Shown: one piece after another, positions 63,875 to 64,000 of the stretch
Position numbering within the stretch: the first letter of the stretch is position 1
How the letters are laid out: each line of letters opens with the position of its first letter
DNA from: Dyadobacter flavalbus
GTDB taxonomy: Bacteria; Bacteroidota; Bacteroidia; Cytophagales; Spirosomataceae
Reading direction: 5' to 3'
NCBI RefSeq assembly: GCF_006149045.1
Contig: NZ_VBSN01000022.1
Span: 44,773 to 108,772 of the forward strand
Length of the DNA: 64,000 bases
Notes under the pieces: generated by a model
Databases searched by the model: none
Told to the model about the DNA's origin: nothing
What the model saw: the letters and a program-made list of their open reading frames with translations, nothing else
Made by a program: the position numbers and the translations under genes

Positions 63875-64000
63875 TAGACTGCACCCCAAAAGTTGGACGA
63901 GTTTAAGAATTAACGATTAGTGTGATGAGCTCGGTATTGTACCGGGCTCATTCCATTTAAATTAAGCCTGATCCTGTCTTTGTTGTAGTAGTTGATATAA
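63875..64000 (-). mobile_element. IS3-family (IS150-like) insertion sequence, truncated by the window end
   Basis: TAGACTGCACCCCAAAAGTT at 63875-63894, extending into GGACG, resembles the terminal inverted repeat of the IS150 group of IS3 elements. Inward of it lies the end of a transposase gene on the minus strand. The other end, and so the target-site duplication, lies outside the window. Confidence 0.85.
63910..64000 (-). CDS. IS3-family transposase (OrfB), C-terminal fragment
   Basis: Reading the minus strand from the window edge gives YINYYNKDRIRLNLNGMSP then VQYRAHHTNR and a stop at 63910. This is the conserved C-terminus of IS3/IS150-type OrfB transposases, just after the catalytic DDE core. 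Only 29 codons and the stop are visible; the rest lies beyond the window. The element sits about 120 bases after the AAA+ ATPase gene and probably interrupts what used to follow it. Confidence 0.9.
   Translation of the reverse strand, partial: YINYYNKDRIRLNLNGMSPVQYRAHHTNR

Overview
The window looks like a chromosomal segment of a Bacteroidota bacterium, most likely a Cytophagales/Spirosomataceae (Dyadobacter-like) organism. The signs are C-terminal type IX secretion (T9SS) sorting domains on several proteins, Bacteroidota-specific families (DUF4270, DUF4907, DUF5723), TANNTTTG-type promoter boxes, weak Shine-Dalgarno signals and an IF-2 with a very long Ala/Pro/Glu-rich N-terminus. The genus is an inference; the phylum is well supported.

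Region 1 (1-21.5 kb) is an accessory exopolysaccharide/cell-surface region. It holds the end of a family-4 glycosyltransferase, a small secreted heparin-lyase-fold protein, and two copies of an unusual cassette. Each cassette has a ~750-residue protein joining two phage-fibre-like carbohydrate-binding modules to a heparin-lyase-like domain, followed by a small twin-arginine-signal protein. That small protein has a T9SS sorting domain in the first cassette and has lost it in the second. A third, unpaired small paralogue follows. Then come two LytTR response regulators in opposite orientation (one with Ser in place of the phospho-acceptor Asp), a pyruvyltransferase-like protein with a twin-arginine signal, a WcaJ-type initiating sugar transferase, a palindrome-rich tandem repeat, dTDP-4-dehydrorhamnose reductase and a rhamnosidase-like protein. 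Together these suggest synthesis, modification and trimming of an extracellular polysaccharide.

Region 2 (21.7-35.3 kb) carries transport and envelope genes: a sodium/solute symporter with a 45-residue membrane microprotein overlapping its start, a complete TolC/adaptor/RND efflux operon, a bestrophin-like channel, a DUF4270 lipoprotein, a Kelch lipoprotein translationally coupled to a DUF4907 protein, and an EEP-family phosphoesterase.

Region 3 (35.3-40.7 kb) is the conserved rimP-nusA-infB information-processing operon, with a clear promoter, a hairpin in its leader, an intrinsic terminator at its end, and a tRNA-Val(GAC) gene behind it on the opposite strand.

Region 4 (40.7-57.3 kb) is mixed metabolism and surface genes: an Atg22/UMF1-type transporter, a lipoprotein, a T9SS-secreted protein of unknown function, a DUF255 thioredoxin-fold protein, a DinB protein, a barrel protein plus vanadium-haloperoxidase-type lipoprotein, a two-subunit molybdenum hydroxylase, a DUF819 membrane protein, a sulfite-oxidase-like molybdoenzyme, a metallo-beta-lactamase-fold hydrolase, a stand-alone CheY-like receiver and a DUF1684 protein.

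Region 5 (57.3-63.8 kb) is the housekeeping block pheT, a ZapB-like coiled coil, zapA, rny and an AAA+ ATPase. The right edge runs into an IS3-family (IS150-like) element, of which only the terminal repeat and the last 30 transposase codons are visible.
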